64,000 bases of DNA from Candidatus Hydrogenedentota bacterium. Lineage in GTDB: Bacteria; Hydrogenedentota; Hydrogenedentia; Hydrogenedentales; SLHB01. The stretch lies in contig JABWCD010000035.1 of assembly GCA_013359265.1 (NCBI GenBank), forward strand, positions 49,696-113,695, given 5' to 3'. Under the pieces are notes generated by a model. It made no database searches and was not told where the DNA came from. It was given only the letters and a program-made list of their open reading frames with translations. Positions 17,501 to 27,840 of this stretch are shown here, one piece after another. Position 1 is the stretch's first letter. Each line of letters starts with the position of its first letter. Position numbers and translations under genes: made by a program.

Positions 17501-18149
17501 GCCGCGCACGCGTCTGCCGGCCGAGATCATTCGCGATCAGGCGCTCGCGGTCAGCGGGCTGCTCAATCCGGAAATTGGAGGGCCGCCCGTGAAGCCGTAC
17601 CAGCCCGCAGACCTGTGGTCGGCGCTGACGTTCCAGAATATGGACGAGTACGACACAAACTTCTACGTACAGGACACGGGCGGCAAGTTGTACCGTCGCG
17701 GCTTGTACACGTATTGGAAGCGGACGATCCTTCCGCCGCACATGCAGATATTCAACGCGGCGGGCCGCGAGATGTGTTCAATGCGGCAGGAAAACACCAA
17801 CACGCCGATGCAGGCGCTCGCGATTATGAACGACCCCACCTTCGTCGAGGCCGCGCGTTTCCTCGGGCAGCGCATGATCCTCGAGGGCGGCGAACGGTCG
17901 GGCGATCGGGTGCGTTTCGGGTTCAGGCTGCTCATGGCGCACGCACCGAACGCGAAGAAGGAACAAGTCCTGCTGGCGGCGCTGAACGACTACCAGTCCC
18001 ACTTCATCCACGATCAAGAATCCGCGGCCAAATTGCTGGAGGTCGGCGACTCGAAGCCTAGCGTCGGCATTCCGGCCCCGGAATTGGCCGCGTACACGAT
18101 GCTCGCTTCCGTCATGCTGAACATGGACGAAGCGATAACACGGGAATAA
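14574..18149 (+). CDS. Planctomycete-type cytochrome c (PSC1) / DUF1549 / DUF1553 protein
   Basis: The protein is about 1191 residues. I place the start at GTG 14574, since GGAG lies 6 bp upstream, with ATG 14595 as the alternative; either gives a signal sequence (MVRLGRIAVALVATVAASRM). Next comes a planctomycete cytochrome C domain with one haem motif C49-Y-P-C-H53 (FSRDVVPILSVNCYPCHG), then DUF1549 (DRFILERIERAGLTPAEEAD, YGERMSFIWLDVSRYADTNG), an inserted beta-sandwich-like module (about 616-765, FVGPLKADVP to NYGGETGYYFRLV) and DUF1553 (PKNRLGFAKWLVDPKHPLTA, RVRVNHYWQMYFGHG). These proteins are periplasmic, usually large gene families in PVC-type bacteria, and nearly always paired with DUF1501 as here. 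Their reaction is not established; a redox or glycan-related role is proposed. Confidence 0.9.
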   Translation: MLLTTRSMVRLGRIAVALVATVAASRMAVRAEGTVQFSRDVVPILSVNCYPCHGPDANTRKRDIRFDTKEGLFGKTKDGLDLIVPGNPDSSEIMKRLGHPDLAEVMPPPESKLHVSERELGIVKMWISQGAVWQGHWAFITPQKPALPKVSNEAWCRNEIDRFILERIERAGLTPAEEADKETLLRRVSLDLTGLPPSPAEVDAFLADTSDSAYEKVVDRLLASPHYGERMSFIWLDVSRYADTNGYQRDTKRIMWPWRDWVIKAYNDNMPFDQFATEQLAGDLLPDATLEQRIATGFNRNHRINGEGGIIPEEYAVEYVADRVVTTSTAFMGLSMVCARCHDHKFDPFSMREFYQLYAFFSNVPEEGKGREQGNDKPFVEVPTPEQAAKKTSLTASLAALEDQLSGPDTRLDSLQSTWEEELGRKFAELDWQAVDIANAVSQSGAELAPQQDKSFLAGGAVAEKDVYTITFVATRPIGAIKLDVLTDPSLPQNGPGRGEDGNVVLSGFEVGRSSADSPDKIEPVRVSAAFADYAQTGGDYSVRNAIDADPATGWATGSPQQREDRVAVFVLEDATAIKPGDRVTVTLRHESPHAGHSIGKFRLSQSPSQAIVRWTQQELGPWHFVGPLKADVPTNTLLETAFPPEEGYDPARTYGDGSLRWTERPDWTDGQVNRFDTRDPSVHYLHRTIKVDVSTAITFALGSNDAIKVWVDGQVRLANNVGRIAAPDQEKLTLFLEEGTHDVLLKIANYGGETGYYFRLVPDDGQGVLAMMDLLATPTEERNAEDQRRLTTLFRERDEVWRAKRAEAAGVRSQLDVLNKSIITTMVMEEMETPREVYKLARGVYDKPDKSERLYPGVPASLGAMDESLPKNRLGFAKWLVDPKHPLTARVRVNHYWQMYFGHGIVKTSEDFGTQGTLPTHPELLDWLAVTFVDSGWDVKAMQKRIVMSATYRQSSKTTQEKQEKDPVNVLLSHAPRTRLPAEIIRDQALAVSGLLNPEIGGPPVKPYQPADLWSALTFQNMDEYDTNFYVQDTGGKLYRRGLYTYWKRTILPPHMQIFNAAGREMCSMRQENTNTPMQALAIMNDPTFVEAARFLGQRMILEGGERSGDRVRFGFRLLMAHAPNAKKEQVLLAALNDYQSHFIHDQESAAKLLEVGDSKPSVGIPAPELAAYTMLASVMLNMDEAITRE

Positions 18150-18153
18150 CGAC

Positions 18154-19605
<1,452 letters not shown>

Positions 19606-20281
19606 CCGCGAATTACTGCAGCCCCGTGATGACACTCGCAAGGCAAAATGCGAGGCAATTACTGCCGAAGCAGTCCAGTCGCGGCAGGGCCATAAGATTC
19701 CCATAGCCGCGACTTGTCCGTGACCTTCTTGATGATTCGTCTGTATTATTTGTATGCGTGAAAAGCATGTATGGCTCGCGTGGCACGCCCACATTTACCA
19801 CTTGACAGATTGATGCATGCGTGCTAGTTTCTTCCCAAGTTCCGGAGAGGGCTTGCAACATTCCGCGGGGGTGGAGACGGTGTTGTGGGGGATGGGGCCG
19901 GAATGAATCTCGCCACAAGTTTAACTCGTAGCGCCATGCGCGAGAGCAGGGGGCAAAGCCTAAGTGGTGCCTTCTCTTGTCTGCACTCGCCTTCATGGTC
20001 GTTCGCACTTCTTCCGTTTTTCCGAGTAGTCAGCTATCAAATCGATTTTGCGGAATTGCAGTTGGATTGGATCCATCGCGAGTACTCGTCTCTGCAATTC
20101 CGGTAGCTCAAAACGTGATGTCGTGGGGTTAGTAGTACTGCAAGCACTGCAATTTCGCGGGCCGACCACGCGGCAGCACACGTTTCAACTATAGAAGTGC
20201 CGTTTCGTTCGACGGGGTTTGGGGAAGTGGTGAGGGGTGCAGTAAGGCAACGAGGCCGACTTGGCCGAGAGGGGAGGCTGT
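19606..20281. other. Long intergenic region, no gene seen
   Basis: The 676 bp between the DUF1501 gene and the Kelch/HYR gene hold no convincing coding frame, tRNA or repeat. The only definite signal is GGGAGG at its right end, the ribosome binding site of the next gene. It probably contains that gene's promoter, which I could not pin down. Confidence 0.5.
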
Positions 20282-23200
20282 ATGTCCGGACAATCTAGAA
20301 GGCAACCTCTAAATCGACGTGCATCGAGTATGCTGCATGTCGGAAGGTGCAGAACGATGTGCGGTCTTCGCTTCATCACCTTGGGTGTCCTGCTGTCTTG
20401 CGCGCTGATTCACGCGCTCCCCGCTAACGCGCAAGCCGGATCTGAATGGACTCAAGCCACAGCGGCAGCAGGCTGGTCAGCGAGATGGGGCCACACGATG
20501 GTTTCCCACAACGGAAAGCTCTGGGTAATGGGGGGTGTAAGTGGTAGTACCCACTACAATGATGTTTGGTCGTCTTCCGACGGTGCAACGTGGACACAAG
20601 TCACTGCAAGCGCGCCGTGGGGGGCGCGCCGGTCGCACGCGAGTGTCGTGTTTAGCGGCGCAATATGGGTAATCGGGGGCTACAATGGCGGAAGCTCCCT
20701 CAATGACGTGTGGTACTCGACGGACGGCCTTTCATGGACTGTGGCAACTGGCGCTGCGGCGTGGTCCGTACGCAGTGCTTTCGCAAGTTTTGTTTGCAGC
20801 GACAAGATATGGCTAGCTGGAGGAATTGGCAATGCAGGGAGTCTACCCTTAAATGACGTTTGGTACTCGTCAGATGGGACCAATTGGATTCAGGCGACTG
20901 CGGCGGCAAATTGGGCGGTTCGATACAACTTGGCGGGTGTGGCGTTCGATTCCAGGATGTGGATACTTGGCGGGACGCAATCGAATGCAGTCCCGAACCC
21001 GCAGAATTTCTTTGATGTCTGGTACTCGACGGACGGTGCGAACTGGACTCAAGCGGCTGCCACCGCGCCATATTTGGGATCTCATTCGCTTTCAGTCGTT
21101 GGTTACGCTGGTCACATGTATGTCATGGGTGGCGACGCCGATGTACTTGGGCGCAATAACGAAGTATGGAGATCGGTTGACGGTACTAATTGGACTGAGC
21201 TTCCACCCGCCGGTTCTCGCTGGGCAGCTCGTAGTCTACATGCTGCATCCATTCTCAATGGTCGAATTTGGCTAAGCGGAGGCACGATACCATCTGTCGT
21301 GAATGACGTGTGGTATACGCCTTCCACAGGTTGCGGATCCGCGATCATCTACGTGAATAAGGCAAACATCTCCTGCAACGAGGACGGTCTTTCGTGGGCA
21401 ACAGCGTTCACGTCGATACAGGAAGGTATAGCTGCAGCAGAGGCTTGCGGGGCACAGGAAGTGTGGATTGCCGCGGGCGAGTACGATGTTAGCGGCACCG
21501 GCCTCATCCTTGCCGATAATGTGCATGTTTACGGCGGGTTCGCCGGAACGGAGTCGACGCGCGCAGCCCGCGACTTGACCGCGAACCACACTGTAACAAT
21601 CAGCGGCGGATGCGAGGAGTGTGGCAATCCGCCCCCGCAAGATGACCCAGGCTACGCGGAGTATATCGCGTGCACGTCATCAGCAGCCGACCACGTGATA
21701 ATAGCGGCGAGCAACGCCCTGCTCGACAGCTTGACGATATCGGGCGGCGTCGCAAATGGATCAGGTTCGGATTCCTTTGGTGGGGGTATCTTTGCCGACC
21801 ATGTCACGGACTTTGTCGTAAGCAATTGCATAATTGAGAACAACTGCGCGCTCCAACGAGGTGCGGGCGCCTACTGCATGTATTCGGAAGTTACCTTTGT
21901 CAAGTGTGAGTTTGAGCGCAATCATGCGGGGGACGATGGAGGTGGAGCGTCAGTTAACTTCTGCCCCAGCGTCAAGTTTTACAATTGCATCTTGAATGGA
22001 AATACCGGTAAATCTGGTGCAGCGATTGATGTTTCGAATCTCACGAATGCATGGATTTGGAATTGTCTAATCTACGGCAACACCGCCAGACAAAAAGCAG
22101 GCGGGATTCATACGGATAATCTTCCTTCTCCTTATGTTTTCCAAATCGTCAACTGCACGATTGCGGACAATTTGATTGATGAGAGCTCGCCTGATGCCCA
22201 GCTTGTTGGCGTGGGTCTGTTTCACGAGATTTCGGGGCCGGGCACGGTGGCTAACACTATCTTCTTGGACAATGGTCCCGACAACATCGAACCGCGAAGC
22301 ACAATACATATCACGGATTCCATCACGAAGGATGATGACTTCACGATGGGACCGCCGCATCATCGGGATGACACCCCGACTCTTATACCGGGGTCATATC
22401 GCCTCGATATTTCTTCGCCGGTGGGCGTTGACATGGGTGACGATATCGCCGTTCCGACTGATTTGGTCGACCTAGATGACGATGGGGACGTTGTCGAACA
22501 ACTGCCGATAGACATTTACGGCCATCCCCGCTTCGTGGATATTGTGCCTTGTCCCCCGATAGAGCCTTGCCGGATAGTCGACATTGGTGCAAGCGAGGCG
22601 CAGGAGCCCGACTGCCCTGTGGAGATTACATGTCCTGGCAATCAGAACATTTCGGTCGGTTCCAATTGCGACGTGGCATTGCCCGATTATCGTGACTCGG
22701 CAACAGTGGTCGATCCATGCGGTATTGCGACCGTAACGCAGAACCCTGCTCCTGGCACTCTGGTGGGTCCGGGAGACTACACGATCACATTGACCGCGGA
22801 TGACGGTGCGGGAAACAGCGTCAGCTGTAGTTTCACGGTGAGTATCGCCGATACTACTGATCCAACCATAACGTGCCCCGCCGATCAGAACCTTTCGGTG
22901 GGCGCTGACTGTCAGGCCTCACTGCCGGACTTCACGTCGCTGGCGAATGCATCGGATAACTGCGGCGTGGCGTCGGTGAGCCAGAGCCCGGCACCGGGTA
23001 CTACCGTGGGCAAGGGAGACATACCGGTGACGCTTACCGCCACCGATACCTCCGGCAACACGAGCAGTTGCGGCTTCATGGTGCACGTGCTGGACACGAC
23101 GGCACCGGAGATTAACTGTCCAGGTAACCAGGTCGTCGTCGCGGAATGCTTGGGACATGTATCGTTTGTTGAAGCTACGGCCACGGACAACTGCGACCCC

Positions 23201-23773
23201 GTCGTTGGCGTGACCTGCACACCGGCATCCGGTAGCGTGCTTGGGCCGGGCATACATTCGGTAACGTGCACAGCGGTGGACTCGAGCGGCAACACGAGCA
23301 CATGCTCCTTCACCGTAACCGTGCTCTCGCCGTTGCGAATTGCCTTCCAGTCTCCCCTGGAGGATGACAACGCCGCCAACGACATAGAAACCGACCTCGA
23401 CGCCATCAACAAATTCAAGGTGGGCCAGACGATTCCGGTGAAGGTTAAACTGTTCGACTGTGCCGGCAACGATGTGACAGGCGCGGTCGGCCCAGCTTTG
23501 ACACTGCGAATTGATGTGACAGAGCGTGCCCAAGCCGGGTCGACATCAACACTGGTGAACGACCTTCCCGAGGACTTCAACGGTGTTGGCGACACGGAAA
23601 GCACGATGGCGTTGGTGGGTGGACATTTCCAGTTCAATCTGAAGACGAACGGGTTTGAGGCTGGCACAATAAACAATGCGACGCGTTTCTTCCGGATCGA
23701 CGTGACTGCGGAGAACAACACCGAGCCGGGCGTTATCGTGGGACGGGAAGACGCCACGCTCGAAAGCAAGTAA
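20282..23773 (+). CDS. Large secreted protein: Kelch propeller, beta-helix, three HYR domains, PxKF-like end
   Basis: The 1163-residue exoprotein starts at ATG 20282 with GGGAGG just before it. A long n-region precedes a signal peptide (FITLGVLLSCALIHALPANA). Residues 55-345 contain about six Kelch-type repeats, each with a WTQ-type start, an IWVIGG-type strand and NDVWYSTDG. Residues 345-780 form a right-handed beta-helix with polymorphic-membrane-protein-like segments (ISCNEDGLSWATAFTSIQEG; NCIIENN, FYNCILNGNTG). Three HYR domains start near 780, 862 and 942, each with an ITCPxNQ motif and paired cysteines. The end (1017-1163) contains VGQTIPVKVKLFDCAGN, resembling the PxKF domain. It is probably extracellular and adhesive or structural. 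The SurA_N-like gene follows downstream after a strong hairpin. Confidence 0.85.
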   Translation: MSGQSRRQPLNRRASSMLHVGRCRTMCGLRFITLGVLLSCALIHALPANAQAGSEWTQATAAAGWSARWGHTMVSHNGKLWVMGGVSGSTHYNDVWSSSDGATWTQVTASAPWGARRSHASVVFSGAIWVIGGYNGGSSLNDVWYSTDGLSWTVATGAAAWSVRSAFASFVCSDKIWLAGGIGNAGSLPLNDVWYSSDGTNWIQATAAANWAVRYNLAGVAFDSRMWILGGTQSNAVPNPQNFFDVWYSTDGANWTQAAATAPYLGSHSLSVVGYAGHMYVMGGDADVLGRNNEVWRSVDGTNWTELPPAGSRWAARSLHAASILNGRIWLSGGTIPSVVNDVWYTPSTGCGSAIIYVNKANISCNEDGLSWATAFTSIQEGIAAAEACGAQEVWIAAGEYDVSGTGLILADNVHVYGGFAGTESTRAARDLTANHTVTISGGCEECGNPPPQDDPGYAEYIACTSSAADHVIIAASNALLDSLTISGGVANGSGSDSFGGGIFADHVTDFVVSNCIIENNCALQRGAGAYCMYSEVTFVKCEFERNHAGDDGGGASVNFCPSVKFYNCILNGNTGKSGAAIDVSNLTNAWIWNCLIYGNTARQKAGGIHTDNLPSPYVFQIVNCTIADNLIDESSPDAQLVGVGLFHEISGPGTVANTIFLDNGPDNIEPRSTIHITDSITKDDDFTMGPPHHRDDTPTLIPGSYRLDISSPVGVDMGDDIAVPTDLVDLDDDGDVVEQLPIDIYGHPRFVDIVPCPPIEPCRIVDIGASEAQEPDCPVEITCPGNQNISVGSNCDVALPDYRDSATVVDPCGIATVTQNPAPGTLVGPGDYTITLTADDGAGNSVSCSFTVSIADTTDPTITCPADQNLSVGADCQASLPDFTSLANASDNCGVASVSQSPAPGTTVGKGDIPVTLTATDTSGNTSSCGFMVHVLDTTAPEINCPGNQVVVAECLGHVSFVEATATDNCDPVVGVTCTPASGSVLGPGIHSVTCTAVDSSGNTSTCSFTVTVLSPLRIAFQSPLEDDNAANDIETDLDAINKFKVGQTIPVKVKLFDCAGNDVTGAVGPALTLRIDVTERAQAGSTSTLVNDLPEDFNGVGDTESTMALVGGHFQFNLKTNGFEAGTINNATRFFRIDVTAENNTEPGVIVGREDATLESK

Positions 23774-23795
23774 TTTTAGGTGGCAGGCACGACAC

Positions 23796-23826
23796 GGACG
23801 GGCGCGACAACGGGTCGCGCCCGTCC
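23796..23826 (+). other. Perfect 13-bp intercistronic hairpin
   Basis: GGACGGGCGCGAC (23796-23808) and GTCGCGCCCGTCC (23814-23826) pair perfectly around a 5-base loop. No T-tract follows, so it is unlikely to be an intrinsic terminator; it may stabilise the upstream mRNA end or separate expression of the two genes. The ribosome binding site of the next gene begins about 6 bp after it. Confidence 0.7.
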
Positions 23827-23847
23827 CTAGGAAAGGAGGTGTGACCG

Positions 23848-24741
23848 GTGAGTGGGACATTCGCTGTGAATCGCGGGCGTCTTGCCATAGCTCTGGTTGT
23901 GCTGATAGGCGCTGCGGTTGTACTCCTGGCGTATCGCTCAGGCCCTCAGGGTCCAACGGATCAGGCGAAAGGGAGTTCCATATCCCAAGTTCAACAGGCC
24001 CGAGTGCGCGCGAGTGAAGGGGATGCGACCATAAGACCCGCGTCCGTTGGGTCAGCGACCGATCGTTTTGAGGTGGATTCGGGAAACCAGTCCGCTCGGC
24101 GTGACACAGAGAACACCTCTGCGGTCGGCGACGCCTCAGAATCCGGCGTGACCTTGTGCAAAACGCAGGTGCTCGCGCGGGTCAACGGCGTCGAGATTAC
24201 TGCTACCGACGCCGCCCCCTCGTCATTCGGCTCTGAAACGACCGAGATATCGATTTCGCGGGAACAATTCCAATTCCTCCTCAATCGAGCTATTGAACAG
24301 CACCTCGTGATTTCCGAGGCGCGGCGGGCGGGTATCACACTATCTTCCGAGGATATGGCGAAGTTGGCGAAACTCCGCGAATCCCGCCGACACGACGACG
24401 ACGTTGTAGACCCCATCGGGAATCAGCAGGCCATTATCGAAGCCGAAGCGGTCGAGGCCGAGACACAACTGATTGAAAAGCAACTGCTTCAGAGGAACGG
24501 GGTGCCATTGCCGTACGTTACCGAGGAGATGGTTCGCGAGTACTACGAGCAGCATACCGACGATTTTCCGGATCTGCCTCAGGACCCCGCGCAACACGGC
24601 GCCGTCTGGCAGCAGATCGATCTCGCAATACGCGAGGAATTGGCCCCGCAGGTAAGGCGAGACTACCTGAACGGCCGGAGTGCCTACATGGCCGAGTTGC
24701 GAGAGGCAGCGGGCGTGGAGATTCTCGCCGCTGAAGGATAG
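23848..24741 (+). CDS. SurA_N-like membrane-anchored chaperone-type protein lacking a PPIase domain
   Basis: This 297-residue protein starts with GTG 23848, fixed by AAAGGAGGTG 9 bp upstream. One N-terminal membrane segment (LAIALVVLIGAAVVLLAYRS) is followed by a low-complexity linker. The module from about residue 112 (LARVNGVEITATDA, ISREQFQFLLNRAIEQHLVI, SEARRAGITLSSEDMAKLAK) is the N-terminal chaperone region of SurA/PpiD/PrsA-type proteins, including the helix after 'VNG..I'. A parvulin PPIase domain is missing; the C-terminus is a helical stretch ending at 297. It lies 74 bp downstream of the Kelch/HYR exoprotein gene on the same strand, so it may assist export or folding of that protein (inference). 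Confidence 0.6.
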   Translation: MSGTFAVNRGRLAIALVVLIGAAVVLLAYRSGPQGPTDQAKGSSISQVQQARVRASEGDATIRPASVGSATDRFEVDSGNQSARRDTENTSAVGDASESGVTLCKTQVLARVNGVEITATDAAPSSFGSETTEISISREQFQFLLNRAIEQHLVISEARRAGITLSSEDMAKLAKLRESRRHDDDVVDPIGNQQAIIEAEAVEAETQLIEKQLLQRNGVPLPYVTEEMVREYYEQHTDDFPDLPQDPAQHGAVWQQIDLAIREELAPQVRRDYLNGRSAYMAELREAAGVEILAAEG

Positions 24742-24822
24742 AGATAAAGCGCGATCGCAGGCCGAACCCGTTGATTAAGACGAGAAGGCCTGAAGAACTC
24801 GCCGTGGTCTTGGGGCCGAACG

Positions 24823-25434
24823 TCAGACTTGACTCTTTGGCCGCGCGATGCGCGAGGCGGGGAGCGCGAGCAGTTTTTCCACGCGATCGCCTAGTTCCGC
24901 CAGGCTGAAAGGCTTCTTCACGTAGTCGTCGAAGCCATAGTCCGTCAGCATCTTCGCTTCGTCGTCATCGATATACCCTGAAATCGCTAAGATGCGCGTA
25001 TTGCGGGTTTCCGGACGGGACTTCACGCGCTCGCAGACCATGCGTCCGTCCATGTCGGAAAGGTGGATGTCGAGGATGATGAGGTGCGGGTTGTGCTCGG
25101 CGACCAGCGCGCCGCAGTCGAACCCAGTGGACGCCACAAATACTTGATAGTCGGACGCCTTGGTGAGCGCCGCGGGTATCACGTCCAAATAGTACGGGTC
25201 GTCGTCCACCACGAGGATTCGGCGTTCGCCTTCCTCGAGCCGGTCGAGCGGAATGCCGTGGTTCAGCATAAACTGGCGCAGGCTGTCGAACGGGATGCGC
25301 CGGTCCCCGCCGGGACCGAGCCGGTAGCCTTCGATCTGTCCCATATCGAACCAGCGCGAAACGGTGTCGGGCGAGACACCGCAAATCTGGGCTACTTCGC
25401 CGCTCGTGAAAACACGACTCTTGTTGTCGGCCAT
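24823..25434 (-). CDS. Response regulator with N-terminal MerR/excisionase-type HTH and C-terminal receiver domain
   Basis: This is a 203-residue protein. Residues 8-60 form a MerR/excisionase-like winged helix (FTSGEVAQICGVSPDTVSRW, then DRRIPFDSLRQFM). Residues 71-195 are a CheY-like receiver with the acidic pocket D77-D78-D79, phosphoacceptor D122 (LIILDIHLSDMDG), S152 and K174 (YVKKPF). The domain order is the reverse of ordinary response regulators, where the receiver comes first. It is cytoplasmic. No sensor kinase is adjacent. It is divergent from pckA with 169 bp between the starts, so it could act on that promoter, but this is conjecture. Confidence 0.88.
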   Translation of the reverse strand: MADNKSRVFTSGEVAQICGVSPDTVSRWFDMGQIEGYRLGPGGDRRIPFDSLRQFMLNHGIPLDRLEEGERRILVVDDDPYYLDVIPAALTKASDYQVFVASTGFDCGALVAEHNPHLIILDIHLSDMDGRMVCERVKSRPETRNTRILAISGYIDDDEAKMLTDYGFDDYVKKPFSLAELGDRVEKLLALPASRIARPKSQV

Positions 25435-25603
25435 GATGCTCCTTCGCTTGCGCAGGTTGCGCCGTATGCGGGGTATCCAGCGCGAATGGTAATCGTTAAC
25501 CTTCTACATTGCAAATGCCGATTCAAACGTTGGATGATCGCGGGCGAACTTGGTAGAATCATCTACCTTTGGCCGCAATTCCATCCGGGGGGACGAGGAA
25601 ATC

Positions 25604-27247
25604 ATGAGCGGAATGACTACCGCCAATCATCGCAATCTCGACATGTCCTCGACCGGCATATCGTCCTGGATGGAGATATTTCGCAACCCCACGTACGACG
25701 AGCTGTACGAACACGAGATTGACCCCGCGCTTGAAGGGCTGGAGCGCTGTTTCCAGACACGGTTCGGCGCCGTCTCGGTGGACACCGGCCGGTTTACGGG
25801 CCGCTCGCCGCAGGATAAATACGTCGTCGAAGAAGAGACGTCGCGCGATCACATCTGGTGGTCGGGGCCGGAAAATCCGGGCTCCAACAACCGGCGCTTG
25901 AGCGAGGAAGCGTGGGCGCACCTCAAGGAAATCGCCATTGACCAACTGAACGGGAAACGCCTCTACATCATCGACGGCTACTGTGGCGCGAACCCGGAGA
26001 CACGCCTGTCTGTCCGCATTGTGACGGAGGTGGCGTGGCAGGCGCACTTCTGCAAGAACATGTTCATCCGCCCGGACGAGCACGAACTCGAAACGTTCGT
26101 ACCGGATTGGACCATCCTGAACGCGTCGAAGGCCACGTGCCCGGACCCGGGAAAATGGGGCCTTCGTACCGAGGTGTTCGCGGCGTTCAACATTAAGGAG
26201 CGCATGACCGTTATCGGCGGGACGTGGTACGGCGGGGAGATGAAGAAAGGCATCTTCACGATTATGAATTACTTCCTGCCGCTGCGCGGCATCGGCGCGT
26301 TCCATTGTTCGGCGAACATGGGCAAGGCCGGCGATACCGCGCTGTTTTTCGGGCTCTCGGGTACGGGCAAGACGACGCTTTCGGCGGACCCGCACCGGCT
26401 GCTCATCGGCGACGACGAGCACGGCTGGGACGACCACGGGGTCTTCAACTTTGAAGGCGGATGCTACGCCAAGACGATAAACCTGAAAGAATCGAGCGAA
26501 CCCGAAATCTACCACGCGATCAAGCGTGACGCGCTGCTCGAGAACGTCCGCGTGTTGGCGGATGGCACGGTGGATTTCGCCGACACCAGCAAGACGGAGA
26601 ACGGCCGGGTATCCTATCCGCTCTACCACATCGACAAGATCGTCAAGCCCGTCTCCAAGGGCGGCCACCCGAACAAGATTATCTTCCTCGCGTGCGACGC
26701 GTTCGGCGTGCTCCCCCCCGTCGCCAAGCTGTCGCCGGACCAGGCCATGTACCAATACCTCAGCGGATACACCGCGAAAGTGGCCGGCACCGAACTCGGT
26801 GTCACCGAACCCAAGGCCACGTTCTCGACATGCTACGGCGCGGCGTTCCTCGCGCTGCATCCAACGGCGTACGCAAGCATCCTCGGCCGGAAGATGCACG
26901 ATCACCACGCCGAAGCGTACCTCGTGAACACCGGCTGGACGGCGGGCGTATACGGAGTGGGACATCGCATGGGCCTGGTCGAGACGCGGCACATCATCGA
27001 CGCGATTCTGGATGGGACCTTGTCCCGCGCGGAGTACACGGACATGCCGATCTTCGGGTTCCATGTGCCGAAGTTCGTCCACGACGTCGATTCGCACCTC
27101 TTGAACCCGCGCGAGACGTGGCACGACCGCGCCGCGTACGATGCGACCGCGCGAAAGCTGGCGCAGATGTTCATCGACAATTTCCGGCGCTTTGAAAACA
27201 CGGCCGAGGGCGTTCGGCTGGCGCGCGAAGCGGGACCCCGGCTGTGA
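25604..27247 (+). CDS. pckA: Phosphoenolpyruvate carboxykinase (ATP)
   Basis: This 547-residue enzyme starts at ATG 25604 (GAGG 5 bp upstream); longer readings lack a ribosome binding site. It converts oxaloacetate plus ATP to phosphoenolpyruvate, CO2 and ADP, the entry step of gluconeogenesis. Diagnostic sequences are TGRSPQDKYVVEE near residue 65, the kinase-1a P-loop GLSGTGKTTLS (250-260), the metal-binding LIGDDEHGWDD (267-277), and RVSYPLYHIDKIVKP. Spacing and length match the ATP-dependent class, not the GTP-dependent one. It is cytoplasmic and single-gene, with the receiver-type regulator divergent upstream. Confidence 0.97.
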   Translation: MSGMTTANHRNLDMSSTGISSWMEIFRNPTYDELYEHEIDPALEGLERCFQTRFGAVSVDTGRFTGRSPQDKYVVEEETSRDHIWWSGPENPGSNNRRLSEEAWAHLKEIAIDQLNGKRLYIIDGYCGANPETRLSVRIVTEVAWQAHFCKNMFIRPDEHELETFVPDWTILNASKATCPDPGKWGLRTEVFAAFNIKERMTVIGGTWYGGEMKKGIFTIMNYFLPLRGIGAFHCSANMGKAGDTALFFGLSGTGKTTLSADPHRLLIGDDEHGWDDHGVFNFEGGCYAKTINLKESSEPEIYHAIKRDALLENVRVLADGTVDFADTSKTENGRVSYPLYHIDKIVKPVSKGGHPNKIIFLACDAFGVLPPVAKLSPDQAMYQYLSGYTAKVAGTELGVTEPKATFSTCYGAAFLALHPTAYASILGRKMHDHHAEAYLVNTGWTAGVYGVGHRMGLVETRHIIDAILDGTLSRAEYTDMPIFGFHVPKFVHDVDSHLLNPRETWHDRAAYDATARKLAQMFIDNFRRFENTAEGVRLAREAGPRL

Positions 27248-27302
27248 TTCATGGGACCCATACGGCGCTGGCGTCGAAATGTGCAATCGGATAATTCTGC
27301 GG

Positions 27303-27333
27303 TTGACATAAATCGCCAGTTCCGGTGTATAGT
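27303..27333 (+). promoter_or_regulatory. Promoter of the three-small-ORF unit
   Basis: TTGACA at 27303-27308 is followed by TATAGT at 27328-27333 with 19 bp between; a TGTATA two bases earlier would give 17 bp. A leader of about 220 nt, containing a likely hairpin (cgggcgaagcggcctgcgcccg region near 27344-27366), separates it from the first small gene. It is not near any other gene start. Confidence 0.55.
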
Positions 27334-27557
27334 ATGTGGACTATCGGGCGAAGCGGCCTGCGCCCGAATGCGGTAGGGTCAATGATCCAACTGGCTTAGT
27401 GTGGGTTTGAGGGTCAGGGGCCACCGAACTCGTCATGTCGAGATCGAGTGACAACGGTTGACACCGGTGCGGCTTGTCTGCGTCCCGCTATTCGGGACCG
27501 CGCAGCGGAGCACCACGAAGGTACGGCCCAACCGGCCGTGTGGGAGGCAACACCAGA

Positions 27558-27779
27558 ATGAAGCACACCAAGGCAGTTACGCGCAAGCCCGCACAGGCCC
27601 AGTCTGCGTACGCGTCGAAGCTGCTGTTCAAGCAGGAAGCCAGCACACTGCTGACGACAGGGATAGTCGGTACATTCGATTGGATTACCCTGCTCAGTAG
27701 TGCTGTCTTCGTCAATTCTCTCGGGCTCGGCGCGTGGATCGAGATCGTCTTCGAGGATATCGACGAAACGAATTCCTAG
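27558..27779 (+). CDS. Small protein 1 of a three-gene unit (73 aa), unknown function
   Basis: ATG 27558 is preceded by GGGAGG at a good distance. The product has a basic N-terminus (MKHTKAVTRKPAQAQSAYAS), an amphipathic to hydrophobic middle (LLTTGIVGTFDWITLLSSAV then FVNSLGLGAW) and an acidic end (IEIVFEDIDETNS). There is no classical signal peptide and at most one weak membrane segment. It is the first of three small genes between a promoter and an intrinsic terminator. I recognise no family. The polarity (basic head, hydrophobic core, acidic tail) and company suggest a small membrane-interacting protein or a peptide precursor. Confidence 0.6.
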   Translation: MKHTKAVTRKPAQAQSAYASKLLFKQEASTLLTTGIVGTFDWITLLSSAVFVNSLGLGAWIEIVFEDIDETNS

Positions 27780-27840
27780 AACGTAACGCAAGCTTGGACA
27801 CAACTAACAGATCGCGCGTTGGCGAAGGGTGGAGGAATTG

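Noticed and set aside
16398..17741. 447-codon antisense frame within the DUF1553 gene
   Set aside because: Codon-bias artefact opposite a conserved coding region.
25559..27286. 575-codon open frame antisense to pckA
   Set aside because: Antisense shadow of a conserved enzyme, rich in Arg/Val/His without recognisable motifs.
27440..27500. Second TTGACA (near 27455) in the leader of the small-ORF unit as another promoter
   Set aside because: No acceptable -10 element lies 16-19 bp downstream.
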